Assembly (NCBI RefSeq): GCF_032062135.1
Contig: NC_092859.1
Span: forward strand, 47,659,494-47,723,493
Length of the DNA stretch: 64,000 nt
Reading direction: 5' to 3'
From: Pyxicephalus adspersus
Taxonomy: Eukaryota > Chordata > Amphibia > Anura > Pyxicephalidae
Positions 56,501 to 62,996 of the stretch are shown piece by piece. Made by a program: the position numbers and the translations under genes. How positions within the stretch are numbered: the stretch's first letter is position 1; every line of letters begins with the position of its first letter. The notes beneath the pieces are model-generated. The model did no database searches and had not been told where the DNA came from. It saw only the letters and a program-made list of their open reading frames with translations.

Positions 56501-57535
56501 AGACCCCCCACCACCTATCTGAATTCAACTTTATTAAATTGTGGACTGATCTAAAAAATGAATGCATATCTCTCCTTTTCCTGTGTTTTTAAGCCTTTAT
56601 TTTTTCTATTGCCCAACTTTTATTACACTTTTAGTTAATAAACCAATATCTTGACATTATAGGATTTGTAAAATATATTGATGCACATTTGAATTCATTG
56701 TCCTTCAATTATACTATTCAGTCTAGGCTTTTAGACAGAACAGTGTTTTTTAAACATTTTATATTACATTTCTAATGTGCTTGATGCCTTGTGGAACTTT
56801 TATTTGACGATTTACACAGAGACCAGGCAAATATCCCACTATATTCATGCTGACCTTTGGAATAAAACTACATTCAAATGTATAGTAAGATTTTCTATTT
56901 TATGCTGAACATTTAATTGGGACAAAGCTGTACCCTGAGAAATGCACCCTTTTGGAAAGACTGGGCCTACAGCCTCATATCTGTACATCTGCAGTGTGAC
57001 ATCTAATGCACTGCTGCCTCTTACTACTAGTCTTAAGAAAATCTGGAATAAGATATGGTGATGTTACTATTGTGATGGATAATGTTCTCTTGCTGGAGAC
57101 CCCAAAATGAGAATGCAAAGCTTTTTCACTACCAAAATAGACACCTCTACACATAGACATAGTGCAGAAAAAGGCAGGTTAACCATTCGGGAAACCTCTG
57201 TCTGCCAATTTCAGCTCACAATAGTGGTCTATGCCCCCCTACCCCAACCCCATCGTATTATGCTTTATTTCTTACCTGTAAAACTGTTCAAATAGGTTCC
57301 TAGGCAGAAAGGTTAAAATGGTGTATTTTGTTGTTCGAACTTTGTTTCCAGTATAAAATCTAGAAACTCTTTTGCAATCACTTTCCCATTTCTTGTTATT
57401 TGCAAAGACCACTCGTTGCTTATTCAAATTGTATGTTGGAGTCTTTCCGGATGCCAGAAGAGGGGTTTTCTCTGAGGGACATATTGAAGAATCTTTTTGT
57501 AAACCTTGTCTCCACCGGTAGAAGCTTGAATCCAT
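199..57535 (-). CDS. ATP10B: ATP10B-like P4-ATPase flippase, 5' portion (7 exons, partial)
   Basis: Class 5 P4-ATPases are membrane flippases that move phosphatidylcholine and/or glucosylceramide from the exoplasmic or lumenal leaflet to the cytosolic leaflet; ATP10B is reported in late endosomes/lysosomes. Coding segments, in transcription order, are 57276-57535, 56045-56239, 17585-17789, 9664-9749, 5716-5822, 1263-1394 and 199-326 (1113 nt, 371 codons). All six junctions are GT..AG and phase-consistent, and the spliced frame has no stop. Visible parts: cytosolic N-terminus (1-~85), TM1-TM2 (~88-140), actuator domain with DGET at 203-206, TM3 (~300-320), start of TM4 (~355-371). ATP10B rather than ATP10A or ATP10D is supported by CPSEKTPLL near the start, [14 protein letters not shown] in TM1, [25 protein letters not shown] and [11 protein letters not shown]. 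The phosphorylation (DKTGT) and nucleotide-binding exons lie left of the window. Family certainty is very high; paralogue certainty is high from remembered human sequences, not from a search. Confidence 0.93.
327..1262. other. ATP10B intron 6
   Basis: 936-bp intron between exons 6 and 7. AT-rich, unique-looking sequence; no repeat or other gene recognised. Confidence 0.75.
1263..1394 (-). CDS. ATP10B: ATP10B exon 6: [10 protein letters not shown] linker and TM3
   Basis: 132 nt (phase 1 to phase 1): [25 protein letters not shown], then the hydrophobic TM3 [27 protein letters not shown] and PRYKRSK.ER are near-invariant in P4-ATPases and join the actuator domain to TM3. The acceptor is CCCCCAAG, a less common AAG form, after a T-rich tract; the donor is GTTTGTG, weaker than its neighbours and matching the GT rule only loosely at +3 to +6. 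Confidence 0.94.
1774..2151. mobile_element. MITE with GGCTAC(A/G)TACACACG terminal inverted repeats
   Basis: 378 bp in intron 5. The left end GGCTACATACACACG and the reverse complement of the right end GGCTACGTACACACG differ at one base, and both continue into an ATAATTGTT-type stretch. The interior is partly palindromic (CGATCGTT, AATAATCGTG). No transposase; target duplication not resolved (flanks A-rich). Shares the internal motif TCGTTCAAAATAATCGTG with the shorter element at 21.85 kb, which marks them as one family. Confidence 0.7.
2302..3075 (+). mobile_element. Solo LTR (Ty3/gypsy-like), 5-bp TSD
   Basis: 774-bp block, GC-richer than its surroundings, starting TGAAAGGG and ending CATTACA, flanked by perfect 5-bp direct repeats CATAC (2297-2301 and 3076-3080). 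A TATA-like CATTTAAGG lies near 2711 and a polyadenylation signal AATAAA at 3015-3020, so it reads on the plus strand, antisense to ATP10B. Contains repeated CCTGACCTYG-type units also present in the LTR at 55 kb. No internal coding region remains: a solo LTR left by recombination. Gypsy assignment is inference from LTR style. Confidence 0.75.
3081..5715. other. ATP10B intron 5, left-of-exon-5 part
   Basis: AT-rich intron sequence with A-runs near 4380-4400. No exon, RNA gene or clearly bounded repeat recognised. Confidence 0.6.
5716..5822 (-). CDS. ATP10B: ATP10B exon 5: actuator domain, LLLRGC segment
   Basis: 107 nt: completes Met, then [35 protein letters not shown] and the first base of a Gly codon. 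[12 protein letters not shown] is the highly conserved P4-ATPase motif closing the actuator domain, followed by the GVVVYAGHETK linker toward TM3. Acceptor TGTGCAG, donor GTATGT. Frame is continuous with exons 4 and 6. Confidence 0.94.
5823..9663. other. ATP10B intron 4
   Basis: 3.84-kb intron. Holds the SINE at 7.89-8.21 kb and a 14-base poly-C run at 7535-7548. Reading frames found here are short and carry no family motif. Confidence 0.65.
7891..8205 (+). mobile_element. tRNA-derived SINE, copy 1
   Basis: A-box-like TGGCATAGTGG (7893-7903) and perfect B box GGTTCGAATC (7943-7952), then a conserved central domain (GCATGGAGTTTGCATGTTCTC), a GTGAGCC...TTTGAGGGACAG segment and the tail GCACTGCGTAATATGTTGGCGATATATAAATA ending in a TAATAATGATAATA run. 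Head, body and tail match the V-SINE type of layout. Related copies are at 49.0 and 59.4 kb. Antisense to ATP10B, in intron 4. Confidence 0.75.
9664..9749 (-). CDS. ATP10B: ATP10B exon 4: actuator domain continuation
   Basis: 86 nt, residues 221-248 plus two bases: [20 protein letters not shown] followed by [20 protein letters not shown] is a P4-ATPase actuator signature (CE.PN..L..F.G), closest to ATP10B in remembered sequence. It is flanked by a T-rich tract with TTTTTTAG acceptor (AG at 9750-9751) and a GTGAGT donor at 9658-9663. The last two bases AT combine with the first G of exon 5 to make Met. Confidence 0.92.
12012..12092 (-). repeat. SINE/LINE 3' tail fragment
   Basis: TATAGCGCCAACATATTACG followed by CAGCGCTGTACATTA is the reverse complement of the tail shared by the SINEs at 7.9 and 49.0 kb, preceded by an ATT-rich microsatellite. 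Only the tail is present. Confidence 0.6.
15795..16168. mobile_element. Non-autonomous hAT element, perfect 16-bp TIRs, 8-bp TSD
   Basis: 374 bp with perfect inverted ends CAGGGGTGTCAAACTC / GAGTTTGACACCCCTG, flanked by ATCTAAGG (15787-15794) and ATCTAAGC (16169-16176), an 8-bp target duplication with one mismatch, as expected of hAT transposons. The interior carries a degenerate direct repeat (CCCCGCATTG..CTGTTTT ... GGGAATTGTAGTAGCGG near 15945-15999 and 16044-16092). No transposase; mobilised in trans. Confidence 0.88.
17585..17789 (-). CDS. ATP10B: ATP10B exon 3: actuator domain with DGET
   Basis: 205 nt, residues ~152-220: [20 protein letters not shown], then [33 protein letters not shown] and [12 protein letters not shown] (203-206) is the dephosphorylation loop of P4-ATPases; its Glu positions the water that hydrolyses the aspartyl-phosphate. 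The PADILLL stretch packs the actuator domain. Acceptor: pyrimidine tract ending CATTCAG at 17790; donor GTAAGT (17579-17584), phase 0. The entry phase (2) fits both exon 2 at 56 kb, 38 kb away, and the alternative exon at 43.3 kb, 25.5 kb away, making this the shared acceptor for either N-terminus. Confidence 0.95.
18405..18625 (+). repeat. Interspersed repeat family R1, copy 1
   Basis: Begins TCTTAACCAGGGTTC and contains GGTCAGTTTAACTC and TACTGTGAGTGGTGG with spacing shared by copies at 31.8 kb (reverse) and 39.9 kb (forward). AACCAGGGTTC ends are typical of short hAT-like elements in frogs, but termini and target duplication are not clean here. Confidence 0.5.
21342..21450. repeat. R1 family fragment
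   Basis: GCCCTTCTCAGCCTTTTTC, GAGGGAACCCTTGAAATATC and CCTCTGGAGGAACCCT match ends of the R1 family elsewhere in the window. Truncated. Confidence 0.45.
21846..21979. mobile_element. Short MITE, CTAAAGCT..GTACACAC TIRs
   Basis: 134 bp. Left end CTAAAGCTAGGTACACAC and reverse complement of right end CTAAAGCTGCGTACACAC agree at 16 of 18 bases. Interior CACGATTATTTTGAACGA is the exact reverse complement of a stretch in the 1.77-2.15 kb element, so both belong to one family. In intron 2. Confidence 0.7.
23517..23580. repeat. (AT)27 microsatellite with (AC) tail
   Basis: Uninterrupted AT dinucleotides from 23517 to 23570, then ACACACACAT. Simple sequence in intron 2; likely length-polymorphic and cruciform-prone. 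Confidence 0.95.
24152..24540. mobile_element. T2/Kolobok-like MITE with terminal hairpin
   Basis: Starts TTAAAGTGGACCTAAACC and ends AGTTTAGTTCCTCTTTAG, i.e. TTAAAG-type inverted ends with TTAA/TTAG at the borders. Just inside the left end is a near-perfect hairpin: TTTACTTTACATAAAAGGG, a 7-base loop, then CCCTTTTATATAAAGTAAA. The GC-richer interior (GGCGCCC) gives a 181-codon open frame with no motif. Related to elements at 36.8 and 51.7 kb. Confidence 0.7.
30832..30897. repeat. R1 family fragment
   Basis: CAACCTCTGGAGGAACCC and CCCTAGTTGAGAATGG resemble the end of R1-family repeats. Short fragment. Confidence 0.35.
31788..32020 (-). repeat. R1 family, copy in reverse orientation
   Basis: GGGGGAACCCTTGAAATAAC, CAGCTCACAGTACATTATAG and GGTGTCAGTTAAAGTTACC are the reverse complement of matching blocks in the 18.4 and 39.9 kb copies. 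Confidence 0.5.
36825..37271. mobile_element. T2/Kolobok-like MITE, TTAA at both ends
   Basis: 447 bp, begins TTAAAGAGGAAGTACACCC and ends CTGAGTTTAGGTATGCTTTAA; the reversed right end reads TTAAAGCATACCTAAACTCAG. TTAA borders fit the TTAA target duplication of T2-MITE/Kolobok elements. The right part shares CCTTACATAAAAAGG with the hairpin of the 24.2 and 51.7 kb elements. Interior GC-rich (GGCGCGC), no transposase. Confidence 0.7.
39918..40152 (+). repeat. R1 family, copy 2
   Basis: TTTCTCAACCAGGGTTATAT, CCTCCAGAGATTGTTGGGGG, AGGTCAGATTAACAGG and CAATGTACTGTGAGCC align with the 18.4 kb copy; it closes with TTTTTCAAGGGGTTTCTC, so the ends form a loose inverted pair. Confidence 0.5.
43287..43693 (-). 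CDS. Alternative ATP10A-like first coding exon (N-terminus + TM1-TM2)
   Basis: 407 nt, 135 codons plus two bases, from [13 protein letters not shown] to NNMLCMIYS. It is a complete alternative to exons 1+2 in one exon: a basic N-terminus ([18 protein letters not shown]), [22 protein letters not shown]1 ([16 protein letters not shown]), loop VVNAFQP, TM2 ([15 protein letters not shown]) and [13 protein letters not shown]. By hand, about half of the 88 aligned residues match local exons 1-2, while [20 protein letters not shown] and RSNLL/KSNLL-type features match ATP10A. The ATG has A at -3 and G at +4; the first upstream in-frame stop (TGA, 43766-43768) has no ATG between it and this start. 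The donor GTAAGT (43281-43286) is phase 2, as in exon 2, so it joins exon 3 in frame ([15 protein letters not shown]). It lacks the dileucine signal. Either a real alternative promoter/first exon of this gene or a well-preserved relic; no downstream ATP10A-type exons are seen. Confidence 0.8.
43694..43974 (-). promoter_or_regulatory. Candidate promoter and uORF-rich leader of the alternative exon
   Basis: Upstream of the alternative ATG (minus strand) a TATA-like TTTATAGA lies at 43967-43974 and a CRE-like TGACGTCT at 43938-43945, about 25-35 bases further toward the gene. If transcription starts near 43940, the leader would be ~250 nt with three upstream ORFs: a 33-codon ORF (43773-43874), a 15-codon ORF (43732-43779) and an immediate start-stop ATGTAA at 43698-43703, four bases before the main ATG. 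No CpG island is present. The promoter reading is inference; the motifs are visible. Confidence 0.3.
44831..45729 (+). pseudogene. Decayed, internally deleted Tc1/mariner transposon
   Basis: Nucleotide blocks match the Tc1-like family well known from teleosts and frogs: TTTGTGAATACTCTGCT, AGTATTTCAGAAAACC, CCTGCCTTGTATCAACAG, TGGTGGTGGTGTAATTGTGT, CTTGGCATACTTTGGGCCCC, TACTCAAATCACCCCACAGTC, and the end GGTACTAGCAAGATGTAC..GTGGCCAGTTAGTGTG. Translated pieces include SNESRFLL (usual SDESRF, so a catalytic-triad region Asp is now Asn), followed soon by a stop. Segments that should encode the DNAPCH region are missing. Non-functional; antisense to ATP10B. Confidence 0.8.
49014..49352 (+). mobile_element. 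tRNA-derived SINE, copy 2
   Basis: A-box-like TGGCTCAGAGG, B-box-like AGTTTGAATC, central domain GCATGGAGTTTGCAGGTTCTC, CCTTAGACTG, TGTGAGCTCCTTTGAGGGAC and tail CAGCGCTGTATAATATGATG ending in ATAATAATAATA. Fuller than copy 1, including the GGGTACTCTGGTTTCCTCCC block. In intron 2. Confidence 0.75.
51262..51501. mobile_element. Possible T2-like MITE remnant
   Basis: Left GGTAAAGTGGACCTAAAATT and right AACAGGTGTACTTTAAG (reversed: CTTAAAGTACACCTGTT) resemble TTAAAGTGGACCTAAA ends seen at 24.2 and 62.8 kb. TIR match is imperfect and TTAA is intact only on the right. Confidence 0.4.
51688..52073. mobile_element. T2-like MITE sharing the CTTACATAAAAAGG hairpin
   Basis: TTAA at 51688-51691 and 52070-52073. 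Just inside, TTTACCTTACATAAAAAGG and CCTTTCATATAAGGTAAAG form a hairpin like that at 24.2 kb. Interior ATGGCGGCGCCAGG and CACGCATGCCCAGTGAGATC echoes the 36.8-kb element. Outer TIRs are weak. Confidence 0.55.
55068..55741 (-). mobile_element. Solo LTR, TGTTA..TAACA ends, 5-bp TSD, sense to ATP10B
   Basis: 674 bp starting TGTTATGCAAGC and ending AGTGCTAACA (TGTTA/TAACA inverted ends), flanked by perfect 5-bp repeats TGTAT (55063-55067, 55742-55746). GC-rich. A TATA-like TATTTAAAG on the minus strand (55511-55519) gives its orientation, the same as ATP10B. It contains a two-copy ~47-bp tandem (about 55313-55407) of the form GGTCAGGGTCAGGC..CAAACAGGCAAAGTCC. No internal genes. It lies 304 bp past the exon 2 donor in intron 2. 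Confidence 0.85.
56045..56239 (-). CDS. ATP10B: ATP10B coding exon 2: TM1-TM2
   Basis: 195 nt encoding residues ~87-151. It completes the Arg codon of the QFYR junction and then reads [16 protein letters not shown] (TM1), a short exoplasmic loop [10 protein letters not shown]2 ([15 protein letters not shown]) and the cytosolic [19 protein letters not shown]1-TM2 line the lipid entry path in P4-ATPases. The acceptor follows a pyrimidine tract ending TTTACAG at 56240; the donor GTAAGT is at 56039-56044, phase 2. Intron 1 (56240-57275) separates it from exon 1 at a position where the alternative exon at 43.3 kb has no intron. A solo LTR in the same orientation begins 304 bp downstream in transcription direction. 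Confidence 0.93.
56240..57275. other. ATP10B intron 1
   Basis: 1036-bp intron between exons 1 and 2. Ordinary AT-rich sequence; nothing else recognised. Confidence 0.75.
57276..57535 (-). CDS. ATP10B: ATP10B coding exon 1: N-terminal tail with dileucine signal
   Basis: Encodes residues 1-86 plus two bases of codon 87, starting MDSSFYRW and ending [11 protein letters not shown]. The segment SEKTPLL contains E22-x-x-x-L26-L27, an acidic dileucine motif of the kind read by AP adaptors for endosome/lysosome sorting; human ATP10B has a matching SETTPLL. TTKYT and [10 protein letters not shown] are the P4-ATPase signature just before TM1. The donor GTAAG lies at 57271-57275 and gives phase 2. The start ATG has G at +4 but T at -3, a moderate Kozak context. 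Fifteen bases upstream is a good acceptor, so this is probably not the first transcribed exon. The upstream in-frame codons read VSVLS before MDSS, alignable with human MALSVDSS, so the frog start may have shifted a few codons. Confidence 0.92.
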
Positions 57536-57552
57536 GGATAAAACACTGACCT
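57536..57552 (-). other. 5' UTR end and splice acceptor upstream of ATP10B exon 1
   Basis: On the minus strand the sequence TTCCTACACAG (AG at 57551-57552) precedes GTCAGTGTTTTATCC and then the ATG. This looks like an acceptor, implying at least one upstream non-coding exon, as human ATP10B has. I could not place that exon in 57.6-64 kb. Confidence 0.45.
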
Positions 57553-59395
57553 GTGTAGGAACACATGTGCATCCATAAGATAGCTAAATTAGTAAATAAA
57601 ATAAACACATATGCAACACAAGACTTGAATTTTATAGTGTAGCAGAGTGAGCATTGTTAGTTCACTATATGAATTTAGGAGCTCATTCATTTCTAGCAGG
57701 AATAATGAATAATGGACATTTTCTGTAACGTACAGCAATTTTAAGGAAACAAAGCCAGGGCAAACATGAATGCATTACAGAAATGAACATATTTCACACA
57801 CACATTATATAAATATTAAATCATAACAGGTGGGTCTGACTTCTAACATCCCAATAAATCAAGGGAACTACCTGCTGAGGTCTGTGTTGTGTAGAACAGG
57901 GCGAGATAAAAATAAATCATAGTTTGCCTAAGGGGACAGTTTATAAAAGCTCTATTATGTTCAACAACAAAGGTCTGTTATAAACTTCTAAATATCTTTG
58001 AGAAAATTATCACATGATAAAAAAAAACATGTAGTTAATATAACCTCCATTTTAGTGAATTGATCCTTCCACGTCACCTAGCCCTGGGCATAGGAGCAGA
58101 TCAACTCTTGCATATGACAAAATTATTTTGTATTTCCAATACCAGCTTTGATTTTCTACCTGACATTTTAAAGAACAAACCAAAATGTTTTTCTTAATAA
58201 TAAAAAAAAATGCTGTACAGAACAATGTTATTGTGTGAAAATGTCCTATCTACAAACAGCATTATTCTTCCATGTGAAGATCCTAAAAACAAATCAATAT
58301 TTTTGTTTACAATTTTTCATCCTTACTTGACACCTTTATGGCAGGTTTATCTAAATATAGAAGCCTGCACCAAATGAATAAGCAATCCATTCAGTCTTTT
58401 GTGTGACGGTTTTTGAACATATGCCTCCAAGACTACCTGAGTCACCAGAATTCTACTGCTGTTATTTCTGCCAAGTCTCTAAGTCACCACACCACCCTTT
58501 TACATATCTCTACCCGTGCATTTAGCTATGTTGTTCACCTTCCAGATTCCTTTGTGATTTATTTGATATAATTGCAGTAACTAGTATTACCAGTGCTGAA
58601 ATTGTAATTGCATATTTCAAAGATTAATGTTAGGCAATTTACAGTATACGAAAATTTTACAGGTAGATGAACCGCTAATACTATTAAAGAGAGAGCCCAG
58701 AAGGACAAGTGTATGGTATAGCTGTAACTTGTAATGGGGAGACAGGTGGCCAAGTTAAAGAAGTAAACAATGATGACCATCATGGCGCTGGAGGGTAGCA
58801 AACTCCCAGCAGTGGAAATGATTGAAAGGACTTGGCCCAATTGCAAGGATGAAACCAAATTTTTAGGAAAATATATAGTGTTGTTGTTGACGCTAAGAAG
58901 GGCACAGATAGATGCCTAAATATGAATCAAAAATGCAATGTACTTTTTTCAGACTATGACTAGACAGATCAGTAACACAAAGTAGCGTGGCCCAAGAAAT
59001 ATAGTACGAGGTTAAAGCTCTCTATCTGGGCTCTTCGTTACCTACTATGCTTTTCAACTTGCTGGTGATATAAAAGCGTCCTTCTGACTACTCCAAATAA
59101 TAGTCTTGGTTGACACAGGCCAAGTTTTGGTTCAGATGGACGGGATGTGGCCACCATGTTGTTAGTAGTAAGTTGTGGCAGTCTGATGGTTTCCCATGAG
59201 GGCTGATTTGGACCTGGATTACAGCTATTTCAAGCTTTGGTTGAGATTTGGAGTTTGAAATGATTCTGAGCTCAGTTCTGAGGATGGATATTTTGCGCAA
59301 GGGAAAATCATCCAATGACAGTCCTCCACAGCCCTAAACCTGCCAAAGCTGTTTGCCGCATGTGTTAACACAGGCGCTGCCAAGCAATCCTCCAT
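57553..59395. other. 5' flank / 5' UTR intron of ATP10B
   Basis: No recognisable gene. A ~110-codon hydrophobic open frame on the minus strand (58559-58885) has no family motif I know. 59088-59340 is GC-richer and may be repeat-derived. Confidence 0.5.
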
Positions 59396-59397
59396 CT

Positions 59398-59675
59398 ATT
59401 ATTATTACCTTGTATTCATATAGCGCTGAAATATTACGCAGTGCTTTACAAAGTTCATAGTCACGTCACTAGCTGTCCCTCAAAGGGGTTCACCATCTAA
59501 TGTCCTACCACAGTCAGAAATCATTACCGCAGTCTAAGGTCAATTTAGTGGGCAGCCAATAATCTAACCACATGTTTTTGGAATGTGGGAAGAAACTAGA
59601 GTACCTGGGGGTTGGGGGAGTCACAGAAGCACAGTAAGAACATGCAAACACCATGCAGAGTCAGCCTGGGTGAAA
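59398..59675 (-). mobile_element. tRNA-derived SINE, copy 3, 5'-truncated
   Basis: Reverse complement of the SINE body: ATAGCGCTGAAATATTACGC, CTAGCTGTCCCTCAAAGGGG, GTCTAAGGTCAATTTAG, GTTTTTGGAATGTGGG, AACATGCAAACACCATGCAG. The A/B-box head is lost. Confidence 0.7.
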
Positions 59676-59753
59676 GAACTCACACCTTGGGTGAGTTGCT
59701 TTCCAACACGCAAAAACAAATGGCTCACTTGCTTTCCCTTTGCTACCTCTAAA

Positions 59754-59852
59754 ATGACTATTAACAATGGGATCAATATTGTGGCTGCTCTTCACCTGGG
59801 CAAATTTTCTTATGCCCCCTGCATTGCACATGTGCTGAAACTGGTGGTATAA
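59754..59852 (+). pseudogene. hAT/ZBED-type transposase fragment
   Basis: A short frame reads MTINNGINIVAALHLGKF and PCIAHVLKLVV before a stop. Compare the hAT RNase-H-fold block TDNxxNIVxA...PCxAHxLNLVV. The Asp of TDN is replaced by Asn here and no flanking transposase frame is preserved, so this is a relic. Confidence 0.55.
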
Positions 59853-62346
59853 AATGTTTCTGAAGAGCTACCCTGGCATGTAAGATGTCTTGGCCATGGC
59901 CAGAACAGCACCCACTTTAACAGATTCTATACTGCAAAAAATACATTTGTGGCCTGTTTTTGACCACCTAACAAATACAAAAACAAATACAAGTACTAAC
60001 AAATCTGATGCATTACAGAACAAATAAACAGACCTAGGGTAGTGGTAGTTTTTTGTTGACTTGTTGAGGCCTATGGTGGCAGGAAAAACAGTAATATCAG
60101 TGAGGTCATCTCATTTTCATGTTATTAGCCATGATTGGTTTAATACAGCAATGGGAACAGAAAGGAAACTCTCATTCTTTGTCTCGTAGTTGACAACAGT
60201 GAATTAAAATTTTAACAGACAAGATCTGTCCACTGTAAACTCAAGGCTATGCTCACCTGTCATGGTCCTAATGAGGAATCTTATATTTGCTGCTACATAT
60301 ATTTTTATAAAATATAATTGGAGTCTCTAAAAAATATAGGAATGATTTCTTTTTTTTTACTAGTCTTGTCATCTTTATTGATAATATAGAGTTCAATGTT
60401 CTGGCTAAACACAGAGTTAAACTTTTACCCATATAAATCATAAACAGTATTTTTTATATCTTTATCAAGCATGTTTGAGACTAATTAGAGCTTCTCATTG
60501 TTTTTTTATAGCTGTCTTTTTTCATTTTGCAATTTATTGTTCAGTGAAAACACCTGATGTCACAGTGGATTTAATAAACACATTAGGGTAGACACTGTTC
60601 CTCTTGCAATTTTTCCATTATGTACCATTTCGAAAATAATTTAAGGTTCACTGGCCTATGAAAATCAATTAGGAACTGTACTGCAGAAAAATGAACAGAT
60701 GAAAATCTATAATTATCTTTGAGATGGCTATTGCAAAAACACACATTTCTGGAATTATATTACTTAAGGATGTTTTCACTACACAGCCACAAAATTGTGC
60801 ATGCTTGTAAAGTCCGAGTGATGAGAGCAATTTCTGACATACCAATCATTATACAGTATTATATTCATAATGTGTACAAATGTAAAACACTGTTGACTGA
60901 TCATCTAAAAAGTGAATAAAAAAAGATGAACCCTATGATGACCACAGCCATTTTATAACTAGAAGTTTAAAAGTGGTCTGGTGCCATGCATACATACTTC
61001 ACTATAACAGGAATAAGACTGATAAAGGGAGCTCTCAAACAGTATGCCCTTATTAGATAATATATTTCATATAGCAACAATCGCCACCTACAATGGTGGT
61101 CCTCAAATCCCTATTCCTTTGCTAAGCCTGAAGCTATTTGCAAGTTTTGTCATCCATACCATGAAGGAAAGACAATCACTAAACAGTTTAAAAGGCTTTT
61201 CTACATGTTTGAAAACTTGCCATGTGCTAAAATTCACTGCTATTGCTTGATATTGTTTCAGCTATTGATCATAAGGGTTGTGATGATATGTGTAAATGAA
61301 ACCACATCTACTCAATAATGTTATAGTTGCAGTGTGCATATCATAAATACATTACATAGACAACTGATAAGAATATGAATCACATACAGTCATGAGAAAA
61401 GGAAAGCGAAAGCTCTGGACCAGCAAACTGCTAAAACACCTGCTTTTAGAATGGTGGTTACATTTGCTGATAATCAGTTAATCAAATAGATTTGATTAGC
61501 AGCACCTGGCATCTACTTACCCTGTAGTTCTTAAAGAAGTAGTAGGGTTGTACTTATTTTTTATTGATTTTTTTTTACACAGTTTCCCTTACAAGACACC
61601 TTAAACTCTGAGCACCATACGTACTATAAATTTATGTTACTTATTTTTCCTTGTATTTCTGTTCTGGGGGTAAACTGAAAGCTTAACATTTTTTATTACT
61701 TTCAGTAACAGTGACAATGGTGGATTGTAATGTACCAATATCTATTTTGTGCGGTCAAAAAAAGTTTTGACCTAATTTAATCAATTTATTTAATAAATGG
61801 ATTTTTAACTATGACTGAACATTTTCTATGCAGCTCATCACTTAAACTTGTGTATTACTTCATTAAGTAGGTGACTGACCCTCATTATCCCATTAATGCA
61901 AGTGCAGGAGGCTTTCCATGTGAATTCCAGAGAATATGACAAATGCAATCAAGAGTGTTTATAGTATGCACAGGCAGGAATGTGGGTGTAACGTATTAGC
62001 AATCACAGGAACATAGATGACAATATCAGGGCAGGTTCATGCTGTCACTGCAGCAAATTGACATAAATAACAAAATGTTACACTAGCAAATTTAAGTTAT
62101 TATTTTAGACTCTGTATCTGAATGGAAAACATATTTTAACCCCCTCTCAAAGCAAACATATGTTTAACCCTTTCATTTCATAGCCAGAGCAAATTTTAGT
62201 TTTTTCTGTGCACACATGGTACAAATACACATTACAATTCACCAAGACATTTTTCAATTTCTGAAAGCAAAGCATCTTTAGAATAATAAAAGCTGTATGT
62301 ATGTCACACAAAACTTATATTTTCAGTAAAATATCCAATAAAACTA
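59853..62346. other. 5' flank without recognised gene
   Basis: AT-rich sequence; no exon, RNA gene or bounded repeat recognised. Confidence 0.55.
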
Positions 62347-62662
62347 AGGCTGCTCAATTATTGTCATTGATAACAATCTTTCACAATTATTTCCTGTGAC
62401 AAACAACTGAAAGATGTACGAATGAGCACTGTACATATAGCGTTGTTCTGTTCTTTGGGGCGCGGGAGAACAAATGAGCAGCACCCCACTGTCCTCTCCT
62501 CCCTTCACTTTTATTGCAGTCATTCATAGTCTACCATTCATGAATCCCTCAGGATGCATCCATGAGCGAAGTCAGATGACCAATGTACACATGTCAGGTT
62601 CTCGCCCGAGACGACTTCGACAGCTTGTATTGGGCAAAAATCATCTGACGTGTGAACAGCCT
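62347..62662. mobile_element. Probable MITE with AGGCTG..CA imperfect TIRs
   Basis: Left AGGCTGCTCAATTATTGTC and reversed right AGGCTGTTCACACGTC share their first ten bases but one. Interior is GC-richer (GGGGCGCGGG) and resembles the GGCTAC-TIR family in having ATTATTG next to the terminus. No coding content. Confidence 0.45.
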
Positions 62663-62756
62663 AAATTTCCCAAAAAATCTTGAATGTTTATATAAAATAT
62701 AAAAGATGAGTTTGTGTCCAGTAAATAAATAAGTAATGACAGACCTAAATAGTACA

Positions 62757-62996
62757 ATAAAGTGGAACTAAACCCAGCTGATACACTTCTCTTCCCCCAT
62801 TCCAGGATAATACAACTTACGCTAAGGTGTGTGGGAGTTCATTTAGTGCTGGCACCGGGCAAGAAAAGCTGGGGTTGCTGGGTATCCCTAACAATAAGCA
62901 CTGAACTGTGCATTTGTAGCTCAGACAAAGTTGACAACTGGGTGGCAATCAGGAAGGTAAAACACCTGCCTATTGCTAATTTTAGTTCCACTTTAT
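62757..62996. mobile_element. MITE with perfect 16-bp TIRs (ATAAAGTGGAACTAAA)
   Basis: 240 bp; the first 16 bases and the reverse complement of the last 16 are identical. The end sequence AAAGTGGAACTAAAcCC is the T2-like terminus seen at 24.2 kb, but the TTAA border is not intact. No transposase. Confidence 0.7.
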
